Part shown: positions 63,497 through 64,000 of the stretch, one piece after another | Numbering within the stretch: position 1 is the first letter of the stretch | How the letters are laid out: the number at the start of each line of letters is the position of its first letter | DNA from: Hyphomicrobium_A sp965243865 | Lineage (GTDB): Bacteria; Pseudomonadota; Alphaproteobacteria; Rhizobiales; Hyphomicrobiaceae | Length of the DNA: 64,000 nucleotides | Reading direction: 5' to 3' | NCBI RefSeq assembly: GCF_965243865.1 | Contig: NZ_OZ251603.1 | Span: 1,674,001-1,738,000 of the forward strand | The notes under the pieces: model-generated | What the model was told of the DNA's origin: nothing | Databases searched by the model: none | Seen by the model: only the letters and a program-made list of their open reading frames with translations | Translations under genes and position numbers: made by a program

Positions 63497-63814
63497 CCCC
63501 CTTTTTGATGTCTCCCTTGTTGACCATCCCGATGCCAAATGAGAGATCGCAGCGTTTGGCGCTGTAGGATTGCACGTCAGCTATTGTGAAGGCTTTCCGA
63601 CGACGGCCCACGTGCACCTGGCCGCGTCCCAGAGGGCCGTCCTCCGAAACCCTTCACAAATGCGGACTAGCCCGAGAGTACTGGGCCGCCTTTTGCAGGT
63701 TGCAGATGGGCTGGTGCACCGTGCTCACTTGCTCTGTTAAGCAACTACGCCTTGCGCATGGCGCAGGTGATCATTTGAGCAGTTGCTCATGAGCCTAACT
63801 GCCCGGTGAGGCAG
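63497..63814. other. Non-coding stretch after the secretion operon
   Basis: About 320 bases between the adaptor stop and the partial RHH gene. A T run (CCCCCTTTTT) follows the adaptor stop without a convincing stem. No gene or RNA is recognisable. Confidence 0.45.
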
Positions 63815-64000
63815 TCATCGACCTCTCTTGCCAGCGGCGTCGAGCGCGATCCTGACGAGCCGCCTGATGGCTTCTGCTCTGGTCGGAAGATCCTCTTGAG
63901 CGCGGCGCCAATCGTCGATCCCGGACAGCTCCTCGTCGTGCCAGCGCGCACCCACCTGGGTGCCGACACCCGTTGAGACAGGGCGTCCTCGTTGTTTATT
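63815..64000 (-). CDS. Ribbon-helix-helix protein, 3' part
   Basis: On the minus strand an open frame enters the window at 64000 and ends at a TGA (63815-63817), giving 61 residues: RGRPVSTGVGTQVGARWHDE, then GIDDWRRAQEDLPTRAEAIR and LVRIALDAAGKRGR. The GRP start, strand GARWHDEEL and helix TRAEAIRRLVRIAL match small ribbon-helix-helix regulators. The start codon lies beyond the window. It is a different subgroup from the RHH protein at 50972-51172. Confidence 0.7.
   Translation of the reverse strand, partial: NKQRGRPVSTGVGTQVGARWHDEELSGIDDWRRAQEDLPTRAEAIRRLVRIALDAAGKRGR

Overview
The window reads as chromosomal DNA of a GC-rich alphaproteobacterium, most likely a member of the Hyphomicrobiales (Rhizobiales). 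This is inferred from gene content: a GTP-dependent PEP carboxykinase, a carboxyspermidine-type polyamine route, aerobic-style cobalamin genes (bluB, cobB, cobP/cobU, cobS, cobC, cobT), an ECF sigma/NrsF pair and a MntR-type regulator. I cannot name the genus from sequence alone.

Layout. Bases 1-16000 hold metabolic and regulatory genes: the 3' part of pckG with a clear terminator, a compact trio of unknown genes, a periplasmic protein, a flavin reductase, a YeiH-type exporter with its LysR regulator, mntR facing a truncated outer-membrane protein gene, the two carboxy(nor)spermidine genes separated by a membrane alpha/beta hydrolase, an FMN-dependent 2-hydroxy-acid dehydrogenase, a diguanylate cyclase and a purine permease. 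Bases 16000-30000 carry two RND efflux systems (an MdtABC-like adaptor plus two permeases, and an AcrAB/MexEF-like pair). Between them lie an ECF sigma factor, its NrsF anti-sigma factor and a DoxX protein; a SigF-like promoter precedes the sigma gene. Neither pump has its own TolC-like channel here. Bases 30000-38300 carry a Mg2+ P-type ATPase and a cobalamin nucleotide-loop block in three transcription units, with an unassigned membrane protein beside cobS. Bases 38300-48000 mix signalling (PAS-GGDEF-EAL, Crp/Fnr), transport (Ca2+/Na+ exchanger), a pyruvyl-transferase-like enzyme, a Tat-exported amidohydrolase and small unknowns, including a 57-residue membrane protein.

From about 48100 to the end the DNA looks accessory: more AT-rich secreted unknowns, a ribbon-helix-helix regulator facing a membrane/coiled-coil/HTH protein across a cluster of palindromic boxes, a decayed second copy of that same module, a frameshifted IS110-family transposase and a type I secretion locus. 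The type I locus encodes a 1824-residue RTX protein followed by its ABC exporter and membrane-fusion protein. The RTX gene holds six almost identical 396-bp in-frame repeats plus a diverging seventh, with signs of a two-unit (792-bp) duplication. The outer-membrane channel of this system is also not in the window.

The most novel-looking items are the duplicated RHH/operator/membrane-HTH module at 50025-52516, the recently amplified RTX repeat array at 56782-59157, the sigma/NrsF/DoxX unit with its own promoter, and a truncated outer-membrane gene sharing a control region with mntR.
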